A DNA stretch of 64,000 bases from Sipunculus nudus (GCA_026874595.1 CM049317.1:47020401-47084400), one strand, 5' to 3'; numbered from the stretch's first letter, positions 50,951 to 63,205 are shown. Notes: generated by a model not told the origin, from the letters alone. Translations and numbers: made by a program.

Positions 50951-51262
50951 TTATTTCTCTGTCGGTGCGTTGGAAATCGTTAAATTCCCTCGTTGACTGC
51001 TTAGGGCTTTAAAGCTTTTTTTCCCATCCTTGGCCGTTATTTCCATACATATTACTCTTGAGCATCTTAAACAAGTCTGTGATATTATAGCTAGGCTTGT
51101 GTTCCACACGAGGCCGTGTTCGTTATCGCCGTCCTCTATTCCAAGTCCTCTATTGTTCAAACGTAGCTTATATACATATTTATTTATATAACTTCTGTAC
51201 TGTGCTTTATCCAAAACATATTTTAAAATGCAGGTCTTATGGTTATTTCCAAAAATGATCAA
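50951..51262 (-). other. 103-codon ORF between the candidate exons
   Basis: Minus ORF with no recognised family. It lies inside the putative intron between 51272 and 50859 and in AT-rich sequence, so it is probably chance. Confidence 0.12.
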
Positions 51263-51271
51263 GCAGGTTAC

Positions 51272-51309
51272 CTGGCTTCCATTTATAAATATGTGGGTGT
51301 CGTCGAGGC
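51272..51309 (-). CDS. Possible 38-nt internal exon
   Basis: On the minus strand, AACATTTTGCAG precedes the segment and CCAG-GTAACC closes it. One frame reads LDDTHIFINGSQ after two leading bases and ends exactly at the donor (phase 0), which joins in frame to the candidate at 50859-50801. The donor is weaker than that of the second exon. No upstream exon could be identified. Treat as a hypothesis. Confidence 0.2.
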
Positions 51310-52187
51310 CTGCAAAATGTTAATGTCTGAGAAACAAAAGAAAATTATGAACAGGCCATAACAAGAATCAATGGATACACTGAGGCTCAGCACGTGCATA
51401 GCGTATGGCAATTTGTTATGTATTGTATTTGATATTTATTGATTTTAGTCATAAATAAAGAAAACATAAAATGTGACAGGTGTGACCGCTCCGCACCTCT
51501 TTATTCTGTTAGACAAATATGATGTAATGCTGCGCAATTTGACTAGGAAACGAGAGCGATATTGAATTTAGAACAACGGTTGAATGTTAGATATTGATCA
51601 ATGATTTTCATGTCTGAATTGTACTTGATGAAACAATTAAGAAGCACTACGCATGCATAAGCAAACACCCTGTTAACCCTATAAGAATCAGGTTTTTGCT
51701 GATATTGACCATTTTCTTATTCCCTTAGAATTAATATAAACTATGATAGAGCCATCTTCTTCATTTTTTTTAAATTTAAGTCATTGAAGTCATTTAGGTC
51801 ATGATTTTCAGTGTTTTATTCAAAATTTCCATTACCATAACAACATAAAATCTTAACAGGGACGGATCCCTGAACCCCCCCCCCCCCCCCCGCCCGCCCT
51901 CGGTCCGCTTCGGCTCCAATTTTTTCTGATCAACCAGTTATCAATTCGAATTGCAGCAATTACCTCTACAACTGGTAGAAAACAGCCACTTTAATAGCAC
52001 GTAAAAGTTAATTAACGTTTAAAAAATGGTCAACATGTGTAAATCTACCTGAATCAAGTCGGGGAAATCACCTTATCAACCTTTGACACCATTCGATTAA
52101 ATAACACACTTAGTTACCAAGCATGAATATTCATGTATATCTTTTACTCGCCACTGTGGTGGCGATCCAGTCCCAAGGGATTTAACA
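51310..52187. other. Unassigned stretch
   Basis: No gene recognised. A 17-base C run (51875-51891) is followed by GCCCGCCCTCGG. Confidence 0.45.
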
Positions 52188-55100
52188 AAGCAGGCGTGAC
52201 TATATACGTAATCTGAAGAAGGCAGACGTGACTATATACGTAATCTGAAGAAGGCAGACGTGACTATATACGTAATCTGAAGAAGGCAGACATGGCTATA
52301 TACGTAATTTGAAGAAGGCAGACGTGACTATATGCGTAATCTGAAGAAGGCAGTTGTGGCTATTTACGTAATCTGAAAAAGGCAGACGTGACTAAATACG
52401 TAATTTTAAGAAGGCAGACAAGGCTATATACGTAATCTGAAGAAGGCAGGCGTGACTATATACGTAGCATGAAGAAGGCAGACGTGGCTATATACGTCAT
52501 CTGAAGAAGGCAGACGTGGCTATATATAAGTGATCTGAAGAAGACAGACGTGGCTTTATACGTCATCTGAAAAAGGTAGACGTGGCTATATACGTAGCAT
52601 GAAGAAGGCAGACGTGGCTTTATACGTCATCTGAAGAAGGCAGACGTGAAAATATACGTAATCCGAAGAAGGCAACCGTGGCTATATACGTAATTTGAAG
52701 AAGGCAGACTTGGCTATATACGTAATCTGAAGAAGGCAGACGTGACTATATACGTAATCTGAAGAAGGCAGACGCTGTTGTATACGTAATCTGAAGAAGG
52801 CAGGCGTGGCTATATACGTAACATGAAGAAGGCAGGCGTGGCTATATACGTCATCTGAAGAAGCCACACGTGACTTTAAAGGTAAATTGAAGAAGGTAAT
52901 CCGAAGAAGGCAACCGTGGCTATATACGTAATTTGAAAAAGTGAGACGTGACTATATACGTATTTTGAAGAAGGCAGACGTGACTATATAGGTAATCTAA
53001 AGAAGGCAGACGTGACTATATTAGTAATCTGAAGAAAGCAGACGTGGCTTTATACGTAATCTGAAGACGGCAGACCTGACTATATATACGTCATCCGAAG
53101 AAGGCATACGTGGCTATATACGTAATCTGAAGAAGGCAGACGTGACTATAAACGTAATTTGAAAAAGACAGACGTGACTATATATATAATCTGAAGAAGG
53201 CAGACGTGACTATATACGTAATCTGAAGAAGGCAGACGTGGTTATATACGTAATCTGAAGAAGGCAGGCGTGGCTATATACGTAACATGAAGAAGGCAGG
53301 CGTGGCTATATACGTCATCTGAAGAAGCCACACGTGACTTTATAAGTAAATTGAAGAAGGTAATCCGAAGAAGGCAACCGTGGCTATATACGTAATTTGA
53401 AAAAGTGAGACGTGACTATATACGTATTTTGAAGAAGGCAGACGTGACTATATAGGTAATCTGAAGAAGGCAGACGTGACTATATTAGTAATCTGAAGAA
53501 AGCAGACGTGGCTTTATACGTAATCTGAAGACGGCAGACCTGACTATATATACGTCATCCGAAGAAGGCATACGTGGCTATATACGTAATCTGAAGAAGG
53601 CAGACGTGACTATAAACGTAATTTGAAAAAGACAGACGTGACTATAATCGTGATTTGAAGAAGAAAGACGTGACTATAATCGTAATTTTGAAGAATAAAG
53701 ACGTGACTATATACGTAATCTGATGAAGGCAGACGCGACTATATACGTAATTTCAAGAAAACAGACGTGACTATATATGTAATTTGAAGAAGGCAAACGT
53801 GAAAATATACGTAATCCGAAGAAGGCAACCGTAGCTATATACGTAATTTGAAGAAGACAGACGTGACTAAATACGTATTTTGAAGAAGGCAGACGAGACT
53901 ATATACGTAATCTGAAGAAGGCAGACGTGACTATATTCGTAATCTGAAGAAGGCAGACGTGGCTTTATACGTAATCTGAAGAAGGCAGACCTGACTATAT
54001 ATACGTCATCCGAAGAAGGCAGGCGTGGCTATATACGTAATCTGAAGAAGGCAGACGAGACTATAAACGTAATTTGAAAAAGACAGACGTGACTATAATC
54101 GTAATTTTGAAGAATAAAGACGTGACTATATACGTAATCTGATGAAGGCAGACGCGACTATATACGTAATTTCAAGAAAACAGACGTGACTATATATGTA
54201 ATTTGAAGACGGCAGACCTGACTATATATACGTCATCCGAAGAAGGCATACGTGGCTATATACGTAATCTGAAGAAGGCAGACGTGACTATAAACGTAAT
54301 TTGAAAAAGACAGACGTGACTATATACATAATCTGAAGAAGGCAGACGTGACTATATACGTAATCTGAAGAAGGCAGACGTGGTAATATACGTAATCTGA
54401 AGAAGGCAAACGTGAAAATATACGTAATCCGAAGAAGGCAGACGTGGCTATATACATAATTTGAGAAGACAGACGTGACTATATATGTATTTTGAAGAAG
54501 GCAGATGTGACTATATACGTAATCTGAAAAAGGCAGGCGTGACTATATACGTAATCTGAAGAAGGCAGGCGTGGCTATATATGTAATCTGAAGAAGGCAG
54601 ACGTGGCTATATATATAATCTGAAGAAGGCAGACGTGGCTATATATACGTAATCTGAAGAAGGCAGACGTGGCTATATATACGTAATCTGGAGAAGGCAG
54701 ACGTGGCTATATATACGTAATCTGAAGAAGGCTGACGTGGCTATATATATAATCTGAAGAAGGCAGACGTGGCTATATATACGTAATCTGAAGAAGGCAG
54801 ACGTGGCTATATATACGTAATCTGAAGAAGGCAGACGTGGCTATATATACGTAATCTGAAGAAGGCAGACGTGGCTATATATGTAATCTGAAGAAGACAG
54901 ACGTGGCTATATATACGGAATCTTAATAGGCAGACGTGGCTATATATACGTAATCTGAAGAAGGCAGACGCGACTATATACGTAATTTGAAGAAAACAGA
55001 CGTGACTATATAAGTTATTTGAAGAAGGCAGACGTGACTATATACTTAATCTGAAGAAGGCAGGCATGACTATATACGTAATCTGAAGAAGTCAGACGTG

Positions 55101-55895
55101 GCTATATACGAAATCTGAAGAAGGCAGGCGTGGCTATATATACGTAATCTGAAGAAGGCAGACGTGGCTATATATGTAATCTGAAGAAGGCAGACGTGAC
55201 TATAAACGTAATTTGAAGAAGACAGACGTGACTATATACGTAATTTGAAGAAGACAGACGTGACTATATACGTAATCTGAAGACGGCAGACGCGACTATA
55301 TACGTAATTTGAAGAAAACAGACGTGACTATATAAGTAATTTGAAGAAGGCAGACGTGAAAATATACGTAATCCGAAGAAGGCAGACGTGGCTCTATACG
55401 TAATTTGAAGAAGACAGACGTGACTATATATATATTTTGAAGAAGGCAGACGTGACTATATACGTAATCTGAAGAAGGCAGACGTGACTATATACGTAAT
55501 TTGAAGAAGACAGACATGACTATATACGTAATTTGAAGAAGACAGACGTGACTATATACGTTATCTGAAGAAGGCAGACGTGGCAATATACGTAATTTGA
55601 AGAAGACAGACGTGGGTATATTCGTAATATGAAGAAGACTGAATTGGCTATAAACGTAATCTAAAGAAGGCAGACGTGACTATATACGTTATCTGAAGAA
55701 GACAGACGTGACTATATACGCATTTTGAAGAAGGCAGACGTGGCTATATAGGTAATTTGATGAAGGCAGACGTGATTATATACGGTATCTGAAGAAGGCA
55801 GACGTGGCTATATACGTTATCTGAAGAAGGCAGACGTGGCTATATACGTTATCTGAAGAAGGACTGGACGTGACTATATACGTAATATGAAGAAG
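52188..55895 (+). repeat. 32-bp satellite array, about 115 monomers
   Basis: The monomer is GACGTGACTATATACGTAAT then CTGAAGAAGGCA, 32 bp, with GACGTGGC, AATTTGAAGAAGACA and AACATGAAG variants. At about 54600-54960 the monomer has become 34 bp (TATATATACGTAATC) and is locally homogeneous. A block from about 52794 to 53180 recurs from about 53264 to 53640 (offset 464 bp) with the same rare variants (CCACACGTGACTTTA, GTAATCCGAAGAAGGCAACC, CGTATTTTG), so duplication was recent. Most units keep ACGTGRC and TACGTA. ORFs are not sustained except by chance (52682-52867 minus). Confidence 0.98.
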
Positions 55896-56530
55896 GAACT
55901 GCACCTGTGGTAAAGATAAAATAACCCCGGCAACTTTGACAGGTCATTTGACCACGATGTGCTTCTTTAACTCCCATTAAAGTTTGACACGGCCGCTCAC
56001 AGTTATTCCTAATGTATTTATACTGAAAGGATTAAAAAGAAACACAAATTCCAAGGTCATGCATATAATGTTTTTTGGAAGGTTAATGTGATATAAGAAA
56101 ATATGTGCATTGCAAAGAAAAATTCAGATGAAGGCAATTACTCGAAAATAAAAAGAATTTGATGATTCTAAGGAATGCAAGCCTCCGCCATTTGTTTGCT
56201 TTCACTTTTTTCGGCCAATATTCCCAGCTTCATTCGTCAATAACGACTGAGCATTTATGAATATTATTTGATGATGTTCCTGAAACCGGCTGTATCCACA
56301 GCAAATTAACATCGATTCTTCTTTGTCTTATTCATGAAATGCCCTGAAAATTTCATGAGATTCCGTTCGTGATTGCGTAAATTTTGTTTGTTTCAAAAAA
56401 CACACACACTCACAAACACACACGCGAACGGGGATGAACGCATACCATTATGGCAGAAACAAATATGGAGAAAGAAAAGTATTTAACAAACACGCGTATG
56501 CAAGAGAAAAAGAGGTAAATGATAAGAATT
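55896..56530. other. Unassigned stretch with (CA)n near 56400
   Basis: Nothing recognised except a short CACACACA run at 56400-56424. The 75-codon ORF at 56434-56661 runs into the SINE and is not supported. Confidence 0.45.
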
Positions 56531-56805
56531 GCCGGCTTCCACGGTCTAGAGGCAGATCATATAGGCTCAAAGCCGAGAGATCGCGAGTTCGAATCTCTGC
56601 CGGATTCACGGTCGAGATTCACGGTCGGCTCTCATCCAGGGTGAGCGCTCTGCAGGCTTAATGGGGAGAATGTGTGCACAAAAGTCGTGTTTCAATCACA
56701 AACGAGTGCGCCTGTCGGGGGTTCCTCTGTCTTATGACCCAGCGATGGGGATGACACACACCCAGGACCAACAGGAGTGGCACACCGAGCCTGGTTGACG
56801 TCGCG
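56531..56805 (+). mobile_element. tRNA-derived SINE, copy B (plus)
   Basis: Starts GCCGGCTTCCACGGTCTAG; has a B box GAGTTCGAATCTC and a closing GCCGG that pairs with the leading CCGGC. The A-box region is more eroded than in copy A. The body repeats the ordered words of copy A: CTCTGCAGGCTTAATGGG, GTCGTGTTTCAATCACAAAC, GGGGTTCCTCTGTCTTATGA, ACACACCCAGG and GCCTGGTTGAC. Between head and body, about 30 extra bases carry a duplicated GATTCACGGTCG. No clear target duplication seen. Confidence 0.85.
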
Positions 56806-58567
56806 TGTACATTGTACATACTCAGTAAAACAAGCATTAAAATGGAAGCGGTTACTTCCATCAAAAATATAAAAAAAATTACAACTCTGGTTCAAATGAA
56901 CCTGTTCCTTTTTATGTGGAAATGCCATTTTGTGAGCACAAATGTACATAGGGTTATATTCCATAGGCACCATTAGAAAAGACAATATTTTCCTTCAAAG
57001 AAATGAGTCTGACTATTAACAAAGTAGACAGTGGGCAAATAATCCGCAACAGGATTTCTAAATAGCGGATCTTTAACTTCCATTCAAGTAAGCAATCGCA
57101 ATATTGTTTTTTATTGTCCTGACGTCCTACAAGTTTATTGAACACTGAAGATATTAAGCAAAATATTAGTTAACAGGGTCAACCATAGATAAGTATTGTT
57201 GATAATAAAGCATTGAAAATAGAAGGAGAATCTTTTGTATACAATCGCCTCGTCTGTGACGTGTAAAAACACTGCTATTAACAACGGGAAAGGCAATTTA
57301 TTTTCCTGGGGACTTTGTCGTGGCTTTTATATCAATCAATTTCAATCTGATTATGCTATACACAAAGATTTAATCTTGGGCTGGATTTACTTCCTTCGAA
57401 CTGGTTGTTATATTTTCGCTTTGAACTGTTAAATTATTATAACTACACTACTGACTAGTTCATATAAGCAGGAGGAACCCTGCTTGTAGATCCTCTTGCA
57501 ACTTTAATATTCCTACTTTTTATCGATAATCTGGTGATAACAGTACAGGTAGATTAAAAGTTTTAAATAGATTGTTTTAAAAAAATCTGCCTTCAGAGAG
57601 TATGAGAAAAATAAATTAAGCCGATTTTATAAGTACACATCGCATTCTCAGCTGTGATGGCAAAATTACAGAATACTTAAGGCACTAAATGGTAACCAAA
57701 ATTACAAACCCCTTGTAACGATGTACTTCAAAGTCCTACTATAATGCATCAACGTGGGCGTGTCAACCCGAGAGCGTTCTCTGACCTCTTCTCAGTCAGT
57801 AAGAGTCCAATCATCGTCATACTCTCCTTGAGACAAACTCCCAGCTTCAGGCTCTCATCGGTTTGTCGTATTTCGGGTCCCGTACCAAACCCTGACTGAT
57901 TCATCTCTCTTAAGCATTTTAAAATTTTGAAATCGTATAATTAGAAATCTTTTAAACAAAATAAACCTGGATAAATAACCCGGATTACACACGTCGGAGT
58001 TAAGTATGAACCGCTGGTGATTTAAATTTATAAAATCATCCAAATAAATAATTATTGCAGGCAGGTAATAGGCACTGAAATTAACGATTATATGCTTTCC
58101 ATTGACTTATGATTCAGTGTATTATGAATTGTATTCACCAATCGCAATAAATTGATATTAGGGTGCAGTTTCTCCCTTAAGTTCGCTTGTGTAATGAATA
58201 AAAGTTACGCTATTGGCTGTTTCATTTGAGAACTAGGAGCCCGGCAGGGAGACTGTATATGGCGACGTATTCATCACTGACTTTACCAATTTCTTTTTCG
58301 ACAAACGTGCACCAGACGAGACCATTAAAGGATAGAGATATACGTCTGCGAAAAAACAGTGCTTATACGTTCTTCGCACAATATGTTTTTATAATATAAG
58401 CTGTTAATGATGCTTGTTTTGACCACGGAGGTTCGGGATTTAGAGGTTGACAGAGAGTGTGCCCATTGCATTTGTTTATATCGTGCAAATACAAAGTGCG
58501 GACGCATTCTATACTCTATCCAGAACAAAGAAAAAAAAAACAATTTTCATTCCGGTTTGTTGCATAT
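56806..58567. other. Unassigned AT-rich stretch
   Basis: Nothing recognised. Small ORFs (56954-57145 minus, 57235-57432 plus) lack motifs. Confidence 0.45.
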
Positions 58568-58735
58568 ACAGTTAAACCTCAATATTACGACCACCAACGG
58601 GACCTCGAAGAAATGTCCCCGAGGTGAAGAATTTCCGAAGTGGTCGTCAAAGCACGGTCTGATAAAACAAGTAACCCAGAAGACATTCACAAAACAAATT
58701 TTATCATCTGAATGCCATATTTTGTAGGTGGTATA
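58568..58735 (+). repeat. Transposon-terminus-like CAGTTAAACCTC motif
   Basis: ACAGTTAAACCTCAATATTACGACCACC matches a terminal style common in invertebrate DNA transposons (CAGTYAAACCT followed by CGACCACC). A GTGGTCGTC word follows at 58640. At 60335-60363, beyond the 340-bp array, GTGGTCGCTATTTGGGGTGG reads as the reverse-oriented counterpart, so the array may sit inside this element. The link between the two sides is not proven. Confidence 0.35.
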
Positions 58736-60230
58736 TTCACCTGAAGCTTAACTTGGAGGATATGGGTAACACAGACCAAATTTAAGGTTTCTTAGGAGAT
58801 TTTTCATGGACCTCAATGGATGTCAAGATAGAAGATTCTAGGTCTAATGGTCACGATTTGTTCCTGTTAACAAACAACCACATCTTGAAAGGTCTCAAAA
58901 ATTGAGAAAAAAATCCTTAAAACTGTGAAAAAACAAAGGTGGCGCCACCAGACTGCAGAAACCGATGAAACATTCCATGATCAATATACATGCAAAGAAT
59001 CATGGTGATAAATACAATAGTTGTTTAGATACTTGAGCTTTCGTATCATAATTTTCCATTATTCTTGGGGATACTTTGGAGCCCCATAGCTCACAGGATA
59101 TGGGTAACAGAGACCTAGTTTAAGCTTTCCAAGGAGACTTTTCATGGACCTCCCTGCATGTCAAGAGATAAGATTTTTAGTTCAGTCTTTATGATTTGGG
59201 CCCTGTTAACTTATGACCGCATTTAAAGAGGTCTCAATAGAGAAAATAATCGTAAAAATCGAAAAATAAAGGTGGCGCAACCACTCTGCAGAAACTGAGG
59301 AAACACTCCATGATCAATATCAATGCAAAATTCATAATGATCAATATAGTAGTTATTCAAATACTTGAGCTTTTGTATCAAATTTTCCATTGTTCTGGGG
59401 GATAATTTGAACCCCATAGCTTGAAGGATATGGGTAACAGAGACTTAAGTTTATGTTTCCAAGAAGACTTTACATGGGTCTCCCTGCATGTCAAGAGGGA
59501 AGATTCTAGGTCCAGTCGTTACGATTTGTGCCGTTAACAGATGACCGCATCTTTATCGGTATCAAAAAAAGAGAAAACAATTCGTAAAAAAAAATTGAAA
59601 AAAATACAGGTGGCGCCACACCCTGCAGGAACTGATGAAACATTCCATGGTCAATACTCATGCAAAGAATCATGGTGATAAATACCATATTTTTTCAGAC
59701 ACTTGAGCTTTTGTATCAAATTTTCCATTATTCTAGGGATACTTCGGAGCCCCATAGCTTAAAGAATGTGGGTAACTGAGACCTATTTACAGGTTTCCAA
59801 GGAGACTTTTCATGGGCCTCCCTACATAACAAAAGAAAAGATTCTAGGTCCAGGCGTTACGATTTGTGCCCTTTTAAAAGATGCCCGCATGTTGAGTTCG
59901 TCTCAAAATAGAAAAAAAATAATCGTAAAAATCGAAAAAATACAGGTGGTGCCACCATACTGCAGAAACCGATGAAAAATTCTATGACCAATATCTATGC
60001 AAATAATCTTGGTGATCAATGCAATAGATACTTGTGCTTTTGTATCAAATTTTCCATTATTTCGGGGGGGGGGGGGACTTCGGAGCCCCATAGCTCAGAG
60101 ATTATTGGTAACAGAGATCTAATTTCAGGTTTCCATTGAGATTTTTCATGAACTTTCCTAGAGATGAAGTCATAGGATTCAAAAACCAGCGGTGCCTGGT
60201 TAACGTACAGACAGACGGATTGCCAGACGG
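58736..60230 (+). repeat. 340-bp tandem unit array, second locus
   Basis: The GGATATGGGTAAC phrase and its variants lie at 58758, 59096, 59427, 59764 and 60099 (spacing 331-338). Units share CATAGCTNANAGGATATGGG, GAGACTTTTCATGG, AAGATTCTAGGTCCAG and GGTGGCGCCACC. They match the array at 1-707 in sequence, orientation and period, but are more diverged from each other, suggesting an older insertion. A 13-base G run at 60064-60076 interrupts the last unit. Confidence 0.93.
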
Positions 60231-60295
60231 ACGGACGCCGGACAAAGAGTGATGGCTAAAGCTCATTTGACTTTCAGTCAGCTGAGATAAAAAGC
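60231..60295 (+). repeat. Hairpin tail of the 340-bp element, second locus
   Basis: GGACGGACGCCGGACAAAGAG, then TGATGGCTAAAGCTCA, TTTGACTTTCAGTCAGCTGA and GATAAAAAGC. It aligns base for base with 708-775, including the TGAC-GTCA inner pairing and the AGCTCA/TGAG outer pairing, here with one mismatch. This fixes the 3' end of the family at two loci. Confidence 0.8.
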
Positions 60296-60438
60296 TAAAA
60301 AAAAAGAAATAAAAAGAAATGGGATCGTGATAATGTGGTCGCTATTTGGGGTGGTAGCTAAATCTATAGATGTTACCGTACATAAAATATTATGACATGA
60401 CAGGTTAGAATTATTATTAATTAAATGTTAAAACTTTT

Positions 60439-60640
60439 GGGGGTCTTGCTGGTAATGGTGCCGTTCTCATGATCGAGAGGTCTTGAGTTCGAATTCCGGT
60501 CAGACCCCCATGGGTACTATTAAATATTGGGAAGAAAACCTGCGATGGACAAGCGTCCCATCCAGGAGGAGTTTAACTCTTAAGTCGCTCCACGGTATCG
60601 AAACCGGGACAAGCTTCGGCCTGATGAGCCATTTAGCTCG
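60439..60640 (+). mobile_element. tRNA-derived SINE of a second type
   Basis: A 71-nt head (60439-60509) opens GGGGGTCT and closes AGACCCCC, an 8-bp perfect acceptor-like stem. TTGCTGGTAATGG is A-box-like, CTCATGATCGAGAG gives an anticodon-arm-like hairpin, and GAGTTCGAATTCC is a B box. The body, with CTGCGATGGACAAGCGTCCC and ATCCAGGAGGAG, differs from copies A and B. T-arm pairing is poor, so it is not a working tRNA. Only one copy is in the window and the 3' end is approximate. Confidence 0.7.
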
Positions 60641-62155
60641 CGTTTAAAAGCCAAACAAACTTTAACGTTTTAAAAGTTAGAACTTACGCTCCTTACCCGA
60701 CTCAGATTCCTGTACAGATGCCAGACTGTAAACATGATTACACCCCTGCTGTGGCTGTCTGAGAAAGACGGCACATTTTTGTATTGGTAACAATGCATTA
60801 ATTGTATAATGTAGTCGGAGATTTTCTGTCATATAAAATGAAGGTTTGACTGTCAGCATTATTATAGCTTCTTTGGTGCTCTTGTCTCTAGCAAATCAAA
60901 TACAAAGTATATTTTTATGGTTTTTTTTTTATCAAAATACTTAAGTAGCATTTAACGGACGGATGGATTTATTACTGTTAGAGTGCACTCACAGCTATGC
61001 ACAGTAATGCAAAGAGCAATTATTTGATGGTTTTCCTTCAATAAAAGTAATGACCCGCTACCCAGCCCTGTAAGAGGAATTATGCTGACAGGTATGATTT
61101 GACGTTAATTAACCGAGTTTACTTACCATGCAGGTGAGATATTTCGTCTGGTTTTAACAAAGAGACCGATCGGCGTTTGGCAGAATATTGTCTGTGTAGT
61201 TACTGAAAAGTCTTCCCTCCATTTAGTGTTCACTTTGATGTCAAAGAAACTGTTAACAGGGCAATCACTTTTCGATGGTCCGTTTCTTTATCAAAGTATA
61301 TGACGGTAAACAGGGTTTTTAATAAAAACTATAGTATCTTTAATTGTCGTACACGGATTTCCGGCTTTAAGACCATAAAATGTGACCGTACTTTTGGTTC
61401 GGTTCTTTACAAGGAGGGGGCGCTGGGGGCCTGTTTACCCCAGCAAACATATGGTATGTTTTCTCCTGAGGTCCATTTTATATTATCCACAACAGCTCAA
61501 CAAAAACCTCTAAAAAGCCTACACTACACTAACACTTTCCCACCAAAAATGTACCGGTAAATAGAAAATTGTTTAAGTTTTATATGACACTAAACGTGAG
61601 TGTTCATCACTAACTGAAAAAAAAGTACATATTAATGTGCAAAAGTATGTGCATTATCTCACATTATTAGCTAATATTTGCTGTATACCAAAGGTTCACA
61701 TAAAAAGCCTGCCTAACCAGAGGTCCAATCTTTCACAAGGGCGACAATGCATAAAAAAAAGAAGAAACATGAAAAAAGAGACATGGAAGAAACAGCGGTT
61801 TGAAGTTTGAAAAGATCTTGACTTCGTGATGTTGCGCGGTACGGCCACCAAGGGGTATGTGCACTGTTTATGTTTTAAGCCAGTGATCGAGCCCGATGCA
61901 AACTTGTTTCCACTTGTGTGATGGAGTAAGCTGCAGGTTCTATTGATGGAATATTACCAAATATCTTAACAGTTTTAGTAGAACACACTGTAATTCATGT
62001 ATATTTCGATATACCTGGTAGGTTAATAAGTTCTTTTAAATTCCCGCATTACAATTTTTTTGCAAAAAAATGGTCGCAACAGGATTATTTAAGATTTCTT
62101 CCCCTTTTCCTTCCCTTATTTGTAACGTTTTGGTGGAAATCTATGTTCTCTCCAT
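60641..62155. other. Unassigned AT-rich stretch
   Basis: Nothing recognised. The 86-codon ORF at 61300-61560 has no motif. Confidence 0.45.
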
Positions 62156-62290
62156 TATTTGGAGCTGTGACCTTGAAAAATATGTGAAGGTCATTGAAAG
62201 TGGGTCAGTGGTATTGGATCTTTGCGACGCACGTACGGTCAAGACCTGCTGGAACAGAAATGACAGAGTAGAAAATATCTCAATACCTCA
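62156..62290 (+). repeat. Relic of an AAGGTCA-type repeat
   Basis: GCTGTGACCTTGAAAAATATGTGAAGGTCATTG carries the inverted TGACCTT/AAGGTCA pair seen in the units at 13690 and 39767. It is a single unit, much decayed. The 74-codon ORF at 62070-62294 crosses it and is unlikely to be real. Confidence 0.4.
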
Positions 62291-63009
62291 ATAACTAGGA
62301 TTTCTATCTATGGTAATAGGTGCAGACCAATTAGACCTTCGTTCCTTCATGCAAAACAAAAACAGAGCCGGGGTTAAAGATACTTTATCTCCAGTCTGAG
62401 AGGGATAACATTTAGAGCACTACTCTTTAAAGGCTTTTCAGCACTAGGGACTACCAAATAATTTCATCATTGATTCGTCTCATATTTTCTCAGCTGCAGG
62501 CACTCTGGCTGGACGGCTCCCCTGACAGCTGGAGGTGATATATTGATTCTTTTTAGTTCGCTCTTCTTCACTTCAAATACGGATTGCCAGTGTTTGTAAA
62601 ACCGAATAAAATGCATGTCTATAATAAACCTCTTCTTTTGTTCTTTAGAATAGAGACCACTCCTAGAAAAGAATGTATCTTAGTGGTTTAGCTGCATTGT
62701 GCTTTTTGTAACTAAGTCACGTTTATATTTATGGCCAGTTGATGGACAGTGACAATTAAAATGTCATTTATATTACAATTAATTGTGTTATATGCTCTAT
62801 AAGCCATCTATATTGAAATCAGCTGTTTGAGAATCGTTAAATGGTAAAATAAGTACATACACTTCCGCCCTACATAACCATTAAGCATTCATTTTTGTTT
62901 TCAGATCATAGACATGTTTCCAGCGACAGGATGCGGCACGAAGTTACTCCGAAGATAGCGTCAAGGGCAGGATCTCTCTGCGGGAGACAGTTGTTGACAA
63001 TCGGGGCAT
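62291..63009. other. Unassigned stretch
   Basis: Nothing recognised. Confidence 0.45.
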
Positions 63010-63205
63010 GATTCAGCAGGGACGTCCAAAAACTCATTTATTCATGTTGGGTTGGACATGGAATGATCATACAATATTCCCAGTGTATAAATATTGTGAT
63101 ATATATAGAATAATATCTGAACACATTGCATATATGTTGATTCATGTAGCAAAACACTATAAGCGCTTCATCTGGACTCCACCCAGATAAAAAACGGGTC
63201 GTATA
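63010..63205 (+). repeat. About 190-bp direct repeat, copy 1
   Basis: From ATTCAGCAGGG through TTATTCATGTTGGGTTGG, ATTGCATATATGTTGATTCA and CACCCAGATAAAAAACGGG. It matches the window end (63822-64000) at an offset of about 792 bp with modest divergence. Copy 1 has about 20 extra bases after ATTCAGCA. ORFs on both strands (63008-63190, 63038-63244) are not supported. Confidence 0.88.

Noticed and set aside
56434-56661. 75-codon ORF
   Set aside because: Runs into the tRNA-like head of the SINE; no motif.
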